Assembly (NCBI GenBank): GCA_016303175.1
Contig: JAEDMF010000026.1
Span: 1 to 14,454, forward strand
DNA length: 14,454 bases
Source: Bacteroidales bacterium
Lineage (GTDB): Bacteria > Bacteroidota > Bacteroidia > Bacteroidales > UBA932
Reading direction: 5' to 3'
Made by a program: the position numbers and the translations under genes. Under the pieces are notes generated by a model. It saw only the letters and a program-made list of their open reading frames with translations, made no database searches and was not told the DNA's origin. Numbering within the stretch: the first letter of the stretch is position 1; each line of letters opens with the position of its first letter. Positions 1 through 6,895 of this stretch are shown here, piece after piece.

Positions 1-63
1 TGACCTCGAAAATCTAATTCAAATCTGAGGCAACTTATTATTTTCATATTACTAAAAAAGGAA

Positions 64-1671
64 TTACTTAAGCTTCGGGCCGGCTTTTACAAGAGCCTTG
101 CCGGCGGCGTTGCCTTCGTATTTCTTGAAGTTCTTGATGAAGCGTCCTGCCAGATCCTCTGCCTTCTTGTTCCACTCCTCAGGATTGCTGTAGGTGTCGC
201 GGGGGTCAAGAATGTTGGTGTCAACACCGTTCAGCTCTGTGGGAACCTCGAAGTTGAAGTAGGGGATGGTCTTTGTGGGAGCCTTGTCAATGCTGCCGTC
301 GAGGATGGCGTCAATGATGCCGCGGGTGTCGCGGATGGAGATACGTTTGCCTGTACCGTTCCAGCCAGTGTTCACCAGATAAGCCTTTGCACCGCTCTTC
401 TTCATCTTCTTTACGAGCTCCTGAGCATATTTTGTAGGATGGAGCTCCAGGAAGGCCTGACCGAAGCAGGCGGAGAAGGTGGGAGTGGGCTCGGTGATGC
501 CACGCTCTGTACCGGCGAGCTTGGCTGTGAAGCCGCTAAGGAAGTAGTACTGGGTCTGCTCGGGGGTCAGGATGCTAACGGGAGGGAGTACACCGAAGGC
601 ATCGGCGCTCAGGAAGATTACCTGCTTTGCTGCGGGACCCTCGGATGCGGGACGTACAATTTTGTTGATGTGGTAGATAGGGTAGGATACGCGGGTGTTC
701 TCGGTCACCTTCTTGTCGGTGAAGTCGATCTTGCCGTTCTCGTCCACAGAAACGTTCTCCAGCAGGGCATCGCGACGGATGGCGCCGTAAATGTCGGGCT
801 CGCTCTCCTTGTCGAGGTTGATAACCTTTGCATAGCAGCCGCCCTCGAGGTTGAATACGCCGTGGTTGTCCCAGCCGTGCTCGTCATCGCCGATGAGCAG
901 ACGCTTGGGGTCGGTTGAAAGGGTGGTTTTGCCTGTGCCTGAGAGACCGAAGAAGATGGCTGTGTTCTCGCCGTTCATGTCGGTGTTGGCAGAGCAGTGC
1001 ATTGAAGCGATGCCGCGCAGGGGCAGGAAGTAGTTCTGCATTGAGAACATACCCTTCTTCATCTCACCGCCGTACCAGGTGTTGAGGATAACTTGCTCCT
1101 TGCTGGTCACGTTGAAGGCAACTGCCGTCTCAGAGTTGAGGCCAAGCTCCTTGTAGTTCTCAACTTTAGCCTTTGCAGCGCAGTAAACTACGAAGTCAGG
1201 CTCCTGGTCGAACTCTGCCTGGTTCTTGGGACGGATGAACATATTGGTCACGAAGTGGGCCTGCCATGCAACCTCCATAATGAAGCGTACTTTCATACGT
1301 GTGTCCTTGTGGGTGCCGCAGAAGCCGTCCACTACGAAGAGGCGCTTGCCGCTGAGTTCTTTCTGGGCGAGTTTCTTCAGGATTTTCCAGTTCTTCTCGC
1401 TGAGAGGGTGGTTGTCGTTCTTGTACTCGTCGGAAGTCCACCATACGGTGTCCTTTGACTGTTTGTCCATAACGATGTATTTGTCTTTAGGAGAGCGACC
1501 GGTGTAGATGCCTGTCATTACGTTGACAGCACCAAGTTCTGTTACCTGACCTTTGTCGTAGCCTGTAAGCTCAGGCCTTGTCTCCTCATTGAAGAGTACC
1601 TCGTAAGTGGGGTTGTAGAGAACCTCTTTGACGGATTTGATACCGTACTTTGACAAATCTTTAGGTGTCAT
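64..1671 (-). CDS. pckA: Phosphoenolpyruvate carboxykinase (ATP)
   Basis: A 535-residue protein of the usual length for the ATP-dependent family (EC 4.1.1.49). It interconverts oxaloacetate + ATP and PEP + CO2 + ADP in the cytoplasm; in succinate-forming Bacteroidales it is thought to run largely in the carboxylating direction. Visible motifs are the substrate-loop arginine in TGRSPKDKY (R59), the NTWYGGEMKKG segment (about 197-207) with the metal/substrate lysine region, the kinase-1a P-loop GLSGTGKTT (242-250) and the kinase-2 metal motif LIGDDEHGW (259-267). The start MTPKDLSKYGI matches the family N-terminus. The gene lies 68 bp beyond recQ and has its own -7-like box, so it is probably a separate transcription unit. 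Codon use looks strongly biased (Lys almost always AAG), as expected of a highly expressed gene. No defect is seen. Confidence 0.97.
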   Translation of the reverse strand: MTPKDLSKYGIKSVKEVLYNPTYEVLFNEETRPELTGYDKGQVTELGAVNVMTGIYTGRSPKDKYIVMDKQSKDTVWWTSDEYKNDNHPLSEKNWKILKKLAQKELSGKRLFVVDGFCGTHKDTRMKVRFIMEVAWQAHFVTNMFIRPKNQAEFDQEPDFVVYCAAKAKVENYKELGLNSETAVAFNVTSKEQVILNTWYGGEMKKGMFSMQNYFLPLRGIASMHCSANTDMNGENTAIFFGLSGTGKTTLSTDPKRLLIGDDEHGWDNHGVFNLEGGCYAKVINLDKESEPDIYGAIRRDALLENVSVDENGKIDFTDKKVTENTRVSYPIYHINKIVRPASEGPAAKQVIFLSADAFGVLPPVSILTPEQTQYYFLSGFTAKLAGTERGITEPTPTFSACFGQAFLELHPTKYAQELVKKMKKSGAKAYLVNTGWNGTGKRISIRDTRGIIDAILDGSIDKAPTKTIPYFNFEVPTELNGVDTNILDPRDTYSNPEEWNKKAEDLAGRFIKNFKKYEGNAAGKALVKAGPKLK

Positions 1672-1708
1672 AATATAAGTGTGTTAAATTTTACTTTTCA
1701 AGGCGTCG

Positions 1709-1716
1709 CAAAGATA
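1709..1716 (-). promoter_or_regulatory. Candidate Bacteroidota -7 promoter box for pckA
   Basis: Read on the minus strand this is TATCTTTG, a perfect match to the Bacteroidota sigma-ABfr -7 consensus TAnnTTTG. It lies 37 bp before the pckA start codon, implying a leader of about 30 nt that is A/T-rich and has no Shine-Dalgarno sequence. No TTTG -33 element is found at the expected 19-21 bp spacing, so the match is only partial. Its position in the 68-bp gap between recQ and pckA supports independent transcription of pckA. Confidence 0.55.
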
Positions 1717-1739
1717 GCGATTTTTCTTGATATAATCCA

Positions 1740-3506
1740 TTAAATAGCGGGTGGAAATGCATTTGATGCGTCGATTTTGTCCCGGAGAGCTTCCGATGTC
1801 CCCGCACATATGTCGCACTTGCCGCAGGGCGCCGATTCTTTCTGGCCGAAATACTCCAGCAGCATCCTGCTTCTGCATTTTTTCTCCTCCCGCACATAGG
1901 CTGTCATACTTGCGCATCTTTTTGCCGCGCTCTCCCGGAGCAGATTGTATAATTCCGGCTTGAGATTCACGTTTTTTGGATGCAGCCTGTTGTTGTTCAG
2001 GTGAATCACATCCGAACTGCTTCCGGGTATGTAGCGTATGACGTGGCTCAGGCTGAGGCGGTACAGGCTCCGGTGAAGGTCTCCCTCTGTGCAACCTATG
2101 CGGGCGCACAGCCCTGCTTCGTCGATATTGACAGGGTAGTCGAATATCTCGCAGTAGCGCCGCATCAGCATTACGAGCAAATCCCGTGCCCCAGAGTCGG
2201 GCAGCTCAATTTCATAGAGTTCATTTCTCTCCGCGGTAATCATCACCCTCGTGGCTATGTCGACGTTTTCCGTGTAGTTCCAGTGCCCGCAGCGTTCAAT
2301 GTACTTGGCCGCATACCAGGCTTGGGACATATTCAGCTTGAATTGCTTGCAGAATTTCTTGAAATCCATCTTCAGGGTGAGACCCATTCCTTTCTCGTAT
2401 GCCACTCCGAGGAAAGCGTGGACTTTGTGATATATGTCTTCTATGTATTCAAGCGGGGGATAGGAGAGGGTGGTGGAGGCTTTCAGGCGACTGCAGTCCT
2501 CATCGTTCCACAGGAGGGTTGCCACGGATTCTTTTCCGTCCCTGCCTGCCCTGCCTGCTTCCTGGAAATAAGCTTCAAGGCTGTCGGGCAGACCGTAGTG
2601 TAGTACAAAGCGCACGTCAGGTTTGTCTATGCCCATTCCGAAGGCATTGGTGCAGACCATCACCTTGGTGTGGCCCAGGAGCCAATCTTCCTGACGCCTG
2701 GTCCTCAGCGATGGCGGAAGGCCGGCGTGGTAGAAGGAGGCTGATACCCCGGCGCTTTTCAGGAAGGAGGCGAGTTCTTCGGTAAGCTTGCGGCTGCGTA
2801 CGTATATTATGCCGGTGCCGGTGCCGTTGAGGCAGCGCCGCAGTATTTCTCCGCGTTTGTCATCTGTGCGGAGACATCTGTAGGCCAGGTTTTTTCTCTC
2901 GAAGCTGGTCTTTACCATATTGGGGGCCTTGAACGCAAGCTTGTCCATAATGTCGAGGGCAACCTCCGGTGTGGCCGTTGCGGTGAGGGCAATCACGCTT
3001 GCATCCACAATCTCACGTATGCGGGCTATATCGAGGTAATCTGGCCGGAAATCGTATCCCCATTGGCTGATGCAGTGGGCTTCGTCCACTACTATATAAT
3101 TGACTTTGATGTCTCTTATCCAACCCTTGAACAGGTCCGTGGACAGTCTTTCCGGAGATACGTAGAGGAACTTGAAGTCGCCGTAGGCGGCATTGTTTAG
3201 GGCCGTGTCCACCTCTCTGCGGCTCATTCCCGTATGGATTGCCAGGGCTTTGATGCCTTTTTTCTGAAGGGTGAGCACCTGGTCTTTCATCAGGGCAATC
3301 AGAGGAGTCACAACGAGAGCAATGCCTTCGCTCATCATTGAGGGAACCTGGAAGCAGAGGGATTTTCCGCCGCCGGTGGGCATAATGCCGAGCACATCCC
3401 GCCTTTCTGCAGCAGAGCGTATGATATCCATCTGACCCTGGCGAAACTTGTCGTAGCCCCACCAGCGTTTCAGCGTTTCAAGCGCCTTTTTCTCCATATC
3501 TTCCAT
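1740..3506 (-). CDS. recQ: RecQ-family ATP-dependent DNA helicase, short form without HRDC
   Basis: A 588-residue superfamily-2 3'-5' DNA helicase for recombinational repair and replication-fork processing. In order: motif 0 FRQGQ (21-25), Walker A MPTGGGKS (42-49), motif Ia TPLIALMKDQ, Walker B DEAH (141-144) followed by CISQWGYDFRP, motif III ALTATATP (173-180), motif V CTNAFGMGIDKPDVR, and motif VI QEAGRAGRDG (315-324). The four zinc-ligand cysteines (C544, C561, C564, C567 in CRSRMLLEYFG...CGKCDIC) sit at the extreme C-terminus. About 190 residues of probable winged-helix type separate them from the helicase core, whereas in E. coli RecQ the zinc site directly follows the core. No HRDC domain is present. 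The start is 59 bp after the metallo-hydrolase stop with no TAnnTTTG box between, so it is probably the last gene of the tamB operon. A second ATG lies three codons in. A separate full-length RecQ elsewhere in the genome is likely but not visible here. Confidence 0.93.
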   Translation of the reverse strand: MEDMEKKALETLKRWWGYDKFRQGQMDIIRSAAERRDVLGIMPTGGGKSLCFQVPSMMSEGIALVVTPLIALMKDQVLTLQKKGIKALAIHTGMSRREVDTALNNAAYGDFKFLYVSPERLSTDLFKGWIRDIKVNYIVVDEAHCISQWGYDFRPDYLDIARIREIVDASVIALTATATPEVALDIMDKLAFKAPNMVKTSFERKNLAYRCLRTDDKRGEILRRCLNGTGTGIIYVRSRKLTEELASFLKSAGVSASFYHAGLPPSLRTRRQEDWLLGHTKVMVCTNAFGMGIDKPDVRFVLHYGLPDSLEAYFQEAGRAGRDGKESVATLLWNDEDCSRLKASTTLSYPPLEYIEDIYHKVHAFLGVAYEKGMGLTLKMDFKKFCKQFKLNMSQAWYAAKYIERCGHWNYTENVDIATRVMITAERNELYEIELPDSGARDLLVMLMRRYCEIFDYPVNIDEAGLCARIGCTEGDLHRSLYRLSLSHVIRYIPGSSSDVIHLNNNRLHPKNVNLKPELYNLLRESAAKRCASMTAYVREEKKCRSRMLLEYFGQKESAPCGKCDICAGTSEALRDKIDASNAFPPAI

Positions 3507-3565
3507 CGCTTTTATTTCTGTGTCGCCTTCCCTTCGGCCTTCCTGCCTCTTTTTCTCTTGTCCTC

Positions 3566-4474
3566 CTATTCTATTACCATACCGTCGAAGGCGGGTGTTA
3601 TTTTGATGTCAAGGCCCGAATATGATTTGTTCTCCTGCGCCACCATTGCGCTCAATTCCTCGTGAGTGCCCATCGAATGGCTCAGATGGGTGAGATAGCA
3701 GCGCTTTATGCCTGCCTTGTCGCAAGCTTTTTTGGCAAAATCCACAGCCTCTTCAAGGCAGAAATGCGAGTAGTGGGGAGCGCCTATCTTTACGCAGTTG
3801 ATTGTGACGGCTTCGGCTCCTTCGAGCTTTTTCCATTGGCTGTCCGGAAATTCCGCTACGTCGGTGAGATAGACAATCTGCCCGAAACGGTAACCGAAAA
3901 TGGGATAGGAACGGTGTTTGTCGTGCCATACTCTTATTGGAGTCACTTCGATGGAGCGTTCATCCTTGTTTTCGTCAGTGTGACAGTGGGTGTAGCCGTG
4001 ACCTTGTTCCCATACTAGCAGAGGGCCGTTGTTGTGGGTTTTTATGGTGAATGTGTCTTCGTTTTCTATGAGGTGTACCTTCCATTCCGGCGCCCCGGGA
4101 TATTTGTTTTCCCCGAAGGCATAGGGGTATTCCAGTTCCAGGGCCTTCTTTACATAGGGTTCGCACCAGATGTGCATATCCTTGCGCTCAAAGTAGTTGA
4201 AGGCACGTATGTCGTCGAGACCGCCTGTGTGGTCCCTGTGATTGTGGGTCAACAGTATGGCGTCTATGTGGCGCACCTTCTCGCGCAGCATCTGGCTGCG
4301 GAAGTCAGGGCCGGCGTCTATTATTATCCTCATCCCGTCCATTTCCACCATTGCGGCCGAGCGGAACCTCTTGTCTCTGGGGTCGTCGCTACTGCATACG
4401 TGACAGTCGCACGCTATCATCGGAACTCCCTGGGATGTGCCGCTGCCCAATATGGTCAATTTCGCTCTGCTCAT
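3566..4474 (-). CDS. MBL-fold metallo-hydrolase, PhnP-like
   Basis: A 302-residue beta-lactamase-fold hydrolase. It begins with the beta strand LTILGSGTSQGVP and has CDCHVC (C22, C24, C27), which resembles the structural zinc site of E. coli PhnP. The catalytic di-metal signature THNHRDH follows (H77, H79, D81, H82), then a metal-bridging Asp in YLTDVAEF (D205) and a late His in LTHLSHSMGTHEE (H263). PhnP is a cyclic-phosphate phosphodiesterase of phosphonate catabolism, but no phn genes are near, so the substrate here is unknown; a phosphodiester (cyclic nucleotide or RNA-derived) is a reasonable inference. Its ATG shares the ATGA overlap with the mtaB stop, indicating translational coupling in the operon. 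All recognisable metal ligands are intact. Confidence 0.88.
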   Translation of the reverse strand: MSRAKLTILGSGTSQGVPMIACDCHVCSSDDPRDKRFRSAAMVEMDGMRIIIDAGPDFRSQMLREKVRHIDAILLTHNHRDHTGGLDDIRAFNYFERKDMHIWCEPYVKKALELEYPYAFGENKYPGAPEWKVHLIENEDTFTIKTHNNGPLLVWEQGHGYTHCHTDENKDERSIEVTPIRVWHDKHRSYPIFGYRFGQIVYLTDVAEFPDSQWKKLEGAEAVTINCVKIGAPHYSHFCLEEAVDFAKKACDKAGIKRCYLTHLSHSMGTHEELSAMVAQENKSYSGLDIKITPAFDGMVIE

Positions 4475-5784
4475 AATGTCACTTTCCTGATTTCGTTGAT
4501 GATGCCCTCTTCATATGGAACACTTACTCTGATGTAGTTTTCACTCCATCCCTCGGCTGCTCCGGATTTGGATTTGAGTTCGAAGAGAACTTTGCTTTCC
4601 TTTCCTTTGTTAGCCAAGATGAATTCATTGTGCAATTTTTCGCATAGCGCCTCGAGAGCTTCCACTCTTGCGGTTTTTACACTGTCTTGTATCTGGTCCC
4701 TGCGCTCTGCTGCCGGCGTCCCGGGTCTTCTGGAGTAGGGGAAGATGTGGATGAAGGCCGGTTTTATGGTATTTGCGAGAAAGTCATAGGTAGTGCGGAA
4801 CATTTCGTCGGTCTCTCCGGGAAAGCCTACTATCACGTCTATGCCGAAGAAAACCTTCTGACGGCCTTCTTTTTCCAATCTCTTGCGTATGTATGCTATC
4901 TTGGCTGCAAAATCGGCCGTGGTGTAGCGGCGTCCCATCGCTGAGAGTATGGTGTCGCAGCCGCTCTGCAGGGGGATGTGGAAGTGGGGTAGGACTTTGC
5001 TTCCCCGGGCAATCCAATCAACGATTTCTTCTGTGAGCAGGTTGGGCTCTATGGAACTTATGCGGTAGCGTTCTATTCCGGAGACCTTGTCCAGGGCTTT
5101 CAGCAGGTCAAGGAAACTTTCACCCGTGCTCTTGCCGAAGTCGCCTGTGTTGACTCCCGTAATCACTATTTCTTTTATGCCTTCGGCGGCAATGGCCTCT
5201 GCTTGACTTATTATATAATGTATAGGGGCATTTCGACTTTCACCTCTGGCGTAGGGCACGGTGCAGTAGTGGCATTTGTAGTCGCAGCCGTCCTGCACCT
5301 TGAGAAAGCTGCGGGTTCTTTCTCCGCTGGAATAGGCTCCGAAAAAGTCATTATCCAGCTGTCCCCCTGCCTCCGCGTCTTGCTGCTCTGCCTTGCCTTG
5401 CTTTGCTCCTGCCGCACCGGATTTCGCAGCCCCCAGTCTCAGAAGAGCCAGGCAGTAGGGAACAACCTCATTTTTTTGCGCCGCCCCGAAAACCTTGGCC
5501 ACTCCGTCAATGGCTTCGATGGCTTCTCTGCGCAGTTGGGCCGAACATCCCGTCACGACTATTGCCGCCTGAGGCGCTGTCCTGTGGAGCTTGCGTATTA
5601 TGTTCCGTGATTTCTTGTCCGAGTGTTCCGTAACAGAACAGGTGTTCACCAGAAAGAGGTCTATCCCCGTTTCCGTCCAAGATACTGCCTCGCAGCCTGC
5701 CTTGACGAGGCCTCTTTCGTATGTGCTGGTCTCGGCATAGTTCAATTTGCAGCCGAGGGTAATCAATGCAACTTTTTTATTCAT
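4471..5784 (-). CDS. mtaB: tRNA t6A37 C2-methylthiotransferase (MtaB-type)
   Basis: A radical-SAM enzyme that converts t6A to ms2t6A at position 37 of ANN-decoding tRNAs. Numbered from a possible GTG at 5787 (438 residues), the N-terminal UPF0004 domain carries cluster cysteines in LGCKLN (C13), NTCSVT (C50) and TGCSAQ (C81). The radical-SAM CxxxCxxC is GCDYKCHYC (C168, C172, C175), and the C-terminal ~50 residues form a TRAM-like RNA-binding domain. I prefer the ATG at 5784 (437 residues), which overlaps the folB TGA by one base (TGATG); GTG at 5787 is the alternative. The 17/19 match between this start region and that of the gene at 12700 supports the ATG register. Residues about 119-144 form an Ala/Gly/Lys/Gln-rich linker before the radical-SAM domain. 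It ends in a 4-bp ATGA overlap with the next gene. TsaD, which helps make its substrate t6A, is encoded 5.7 kb away on the other strand. Confidence 0.93.
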   Translation of the reverse strand: MNKKVALITLGCKLNYAETSTYERGLVKAGCEAVSWTETGIDLFLVNTCSVTEHSDKKSRNIIRKLHRTAPQAAIVVTGCSAQLRREAIEAIDGVAKVFGAAQKNEVVPYCLALLRLGAAKSGAAGAKQGKAEQQDAEAGGQLDNDFFGAYSSGERTRSFLKVQDGCDYKCHYCTVPYARGESRNAPIHYIISQAEAIAAEGIKEIVITGVNTGDFGKSTGESFLDLLKALDKVSGIERYRISSIEPNLLTEEIVDWIARGSKVLPHFHIPLQSGCDTILSAMGRRYTTADFAAKIAYIRKRLEKEGRQKVFFGIDVIVGFPGETDEMFRTTYDFLANTIKPAFIHIFPYSRRPGTPAAERRDQIQDSVKTARVEALEALCEKLHNEFILANKGKESKVLFELKSKSGAAEGWSENYIRVSVPYEEGIINEIRKVTL

Positions 5785-6245
5785 CACTCAAGTTTCGCAA
5801 GTTCATCACTGCAGCCCCTCATTTTCTGATTTGTCTGCTCCGGAGTCTCTTTTTGCCATACACTCTCGACAGAGGACCACGCACAGGGGCCTTCTACGGG
5901 CGGCTTTTCCTTTGCAACCCTTATTCTGAAGCTCTCCAGACGAGGAAAGCCCTCAATCAGGGCCTCCCGTATATTGAAGCACAGGGTTTCCAGAAGATTG
6001 AAGGGGCCCATATTCATCTGGGTGGCGATGGTTTTGTAGATTTCTCCGTAATCCAGCGCATCCTCAAGGGCATCGCTGCAGCCGGCCTTGCTCCTGTACT
6101 TCCCTTCAAAATCAAGTTTGAAGTGGTTGCCTTCCCTGCGCTCACTTTCCAGAACTCCGTGGCAGGCGAAGAATTCCATCCCTTCTAGGCGGACAGTATA
6201 AATACAGTCGGCCTCTTGCCTATCTGTGGTACGTTTTGTTTCCAT
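5784..6245 (-). CDS. folB: Dihydroneopterin aldolase
   Basis: A 153-residue protein that cleaves 7,8-dihydroneopterin to 6-hydroxymethyl-7,8-dihydropterin and glycolaldehyde in folate synthesis. The family signature starts at VRLEGMEFFACHGVLESER (about 18-36). Likely active-site residues by family comparison are the Glu after HGV (E33), the Tyr of ALDYGEIY (Y66), the Glu of LLETLCFNI (E86) and a Lys in AKEKPPVEG (K114). The usual family C-terminus is reached near CAWSSVES (121-128); about 25 more residues follow. The only Met ahead of the conserved core places the start inside the preceding gene, giving a 61-bp out-of-frame overlap. The last codons (DELAKLE) are written with TTGCGAAACTT, the core of the repeat found at 12493 and 12681. 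The TGA stop overlaps the mtaB ATG by one base. Confidence 0.9.
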   Translation of the reverse strand: METKRTTDRQEADCIYTVRLEGMEFFACHGVLESERREGNHFKLDFEGKYRSKAGCSDALEDALDYGEIYKTIATQMNMGPFNLLETLCFNIREALIEGFPRLESFRIRVAKEKPPVEGPCAWSSVESVWQKETPEQTNQKMRGCSDELAKLE

Positions 6246-6895
6246 TGTGCAACTGTCTTTGTCAATATCTTTTCATCTTCGGCGCTGATGTTCGTGGCTA
6301 TGCAGAGCTTTGTCTGTCCGTTGCAGCACTGCAGAATGTCCTGAAGCATTGCATCGTTGCGGTAGGGCGTTTCTATGAAAATCTGGCTCTGGGCCGTCTT
6401 TGCCGACAGTTTTTCCAATTCACATAGGGCCTTTTTCCGCTCAGGCGTTTTTGCCGGGAGGTAGCCCCTGAATGCGAAACTTTGGCCGTTCAGCCCGCTT
6501 GCCATCAGGGCCAGCATCAGGGAGGACGGTCCTACAAGGGGGACTACCTGAATCCCTTTTCTGTGGCACAGCGCAACAAGGGCCGCTCCGGGGTCCGCAA
6601 CTGCCGGCAGGCCCGCTTCCGAAATCAGACCTACATTGCGCCCGCCTTCGAACAGGGTTCCGAGAGCTTCCACCTCCGCTGCTTCCGTATGCTCGTTCAA
6701 TTCGTGCAGCTCCAGATTTTCTATCTGTCCTCTGCGTCCGGCCGCGCTTAGGAAGCGTCTTGCTGTCCGCAGTTCCTCCACCACATAGCAGTCTATCTCC
6801 GAGACGGCCCTGAATACTGCCTCAGGCAACACCAGATGCATATCAGCCTCGCTCAGAGGAGTGGGAATCAAATATAATTTGCCTTTATTGTTCAT
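6185..6895 (-). CDS. SAM-dependent tetrapyrrole-methylase-fold methyltransferase, RsmI-like
   Basis: A 236-residue member of the family containing RsmI (16S rRNA C1402 2'-O-methyltransferase, COG0313). Features in order: YLIPTPLSE (8-16) in place of the canonical YLVATPIGN, VEELRTARRFL, LNEHT, the glycine-rich VGLISEAGLPAVADPGAALV (88-107), VVPLVGPSSLMLALMASGLNG, and FIETPYRN (173-180) where RsmI has a comparable ETPHR segment. The divergent first motif suggests the second, RsmI-like paralogue found in Bacteroidota rather than RsmI itself, so I leave the symbol empty. rRNA is the probable but unproven target. The start overlaps the tamB stop by 11 bp and the end overlaps folB by 61 bp, so the three genes are almost certainly cotranscribed. 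Confidence 0.87.
   Translation of the reverse strand: MNNKGKLYLIPTPLSEADMHLVLPEAVFRAVSEIDCYVVEELRTARRFLSAAGRRGQIENLELHELNEHTEAAEVEALGTLFEGGRNVGLISEAGLPAVADPGAALVALCHRKGIQVVPLVGPSSLMLALMASGLNGQSFAFRGYLPAKTPERKKALCELEKLSAKTAQSQIFIETPYRNDAMLQDILQCCNGQTKLCIATNISAEDEKILTKTVAQWKQNVPQIGKRPTVFILSA

Noticed and set aside
1..63. Possible terminator downstream of pckA (CCTC at 4-7, GAGG at 27-30)
   Set aside because: Only four base pairs around a long A/T-rich loop; no support beyond chance.
439..918. 159-codon open frame antisense to pckA
   Set aside because: It is the opposite-strand shadow of a strongly conserved, GC-rich gene; no initiation signal or domain supports it.
3441..3451. GCGAAACTTGT, matching the core of the 12493 repeat, inside recQ
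   Set aside because: Read on the minus strand it encodes the conserved DKFRQ motif-0 segment of the helicase, so codon constraint explains it; it lacks the rest of the repeat and is not at a start codon.
1740..4474. RecQ helicase next to a metallo-hydrolase as a possible defence system
   Set aside because: Both genes are complete housekeeping-type family members embedded in a compact conserved-looking operon with tRNA, folate and envelope genes; no integrase, restriction, toxin or atypical composition accompanies them.
6474..6482. GCGAAACTT inside the RsmI-like gene
   Set aside because: Only nine bases match, in ordinary coding sequence (QSFAFRG), and no flanking similarity to the repeat is present.
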